This document shows positions 14,686-14,746 of a stretch of 14,746 bases of DNA, piece after piece (positions within the stretch are counted from its first letter, which is position 1; every line of letters starts with the position of its first letter). This DNA comes from JBOGXF01 sp050694275 (GTDB lineage: Bacteria; Actinomycetota; CADDZG01; WHSQ01). Under the pieces are notes generated by a model that was not told the DNA's origin, ran no database searches, and saw only the letters and a program-made list of their open reading frames with translations. Made by a program: the position numbers and the translations under genes. The stretch is taken from contig JBOGXF010000157.1 in NCBI GenBank assembly GCA_050694275.1, positions 1-14,746 of the forward strand, read 5' to 3'.

Positions 14686-14697
14686 GGAGGTCGGGTC

Positions 14698-14746
14698 ATG
14701 TGGAGTCTGCGGCCGCTGGAAATCAGCAGCGACGAACGGGCGGAGC
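14698..14746 (+). CDS. Start of an ORF, possible IS630-type transposase (3' truncated)
   Basis: Only 16 codons are visible: MWSLRPLEISSDERAE. ATG at 14698 has a strong ribosome site, GGGAGG, 7 nt upstream, which supports a real gene. The pattern RPLE-[IL]-S-x-[DE]-ERA-E resembles the first helix of IS630-family transposases, which precedes their helix-turn-helix DNA-binding region. This is recognition from a very short stretch, and another protein is possible. Confidence 0.4.
   Translation, partial: MWSLRPLEISSDERAE

Larger units (their letters stand above)
14621..14746 (+). mobile_element. Possible left end of an IS630-type insertion sequence (truncated by window edge)
   Basis: After the tRNA the sequence becomes locally AT-richer, with a TA dinucleotide at 14621-14622 where an IS630 element could begin, then a 10-bp palindrome ACACGCGTGT (14642-14651), a hairpin and a new ORF start that looks like a transposase N-terminus. 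IS630 elements insert at TA. The right end is outside the window, so the terminal repeats cannot be compared. Confidence 0.3.

Overview
This window is high-GC, densely coded bacterial DNA with frequent GTG and TTG starts. Gene content points to Actinomycetota, probably a deep branch such as Acidimicrobiia: a K+-independent proton pyrophosphatase, the CeoB/CeoC pair beside a KimA-like permease and a small OB-fold protein, a topoisomerase I with GRYGPY repeats and a Lys-rich tail, and a topA - (MFS + thymidylate kinase) - holB row. The class-level call is inference.

Layout. (1) 1-597: 3' part of an ABC transporter ATPase, convergent with a DedA-family membrane protein (671-1303, minus). (2) 1423-3762: hppA, a membrane proton-pumping pyrophosphatase, divergent from dedA. 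(3) 3822-6478, minus: an operon of an OB-fold protein followed by a KimA-like potassium permease with a duplicated cytoplasmic tail. (4) 6542-8443, plus: ceoB, ceoC and an HD-domain hydrolase, divergent from (3). Together, (3) and (4) look like one K+ uptake and control module. (5) 8576-14409: topA, a fused MFS transporter/dTMP kinase, and holB (DNA polymerase III delta'), a DNA topology and replication-supply cluster. (6) 14472-14547: tRNA-Thr(CGT). After it the base composition drops locally, and a new ORF begins at 14698 that resembles the N-terminus of an IS630-type transposase.

Between genes there are several inverted repeats. Both convergent junctions (606-666 and 3769-3817) carry a nested hairpin with an 11-bp outer stem and no U-tract. 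A 9-bp inverted repeat lies in the dedA/hppA divergent region. An 8-bp inverted repeat overlaps a TTGACA promoter before topA. A hairpin before the MFS-dTMP kinase gene captures its best Shine-Dalgarno sequence. A 9-bp stem sits directly before the ribosome site of the last ORF.

I did not find a wholly unknown system. The best leads are the K+ module (KimA-like permease with a doubled tail, OB-fold partner, two KTN proteins and an HD hydrolase, with no TrkH/KtrB in view), the transporter-kinase fusion with its odd start region, and the probable mobile-element edge after the tRNA.
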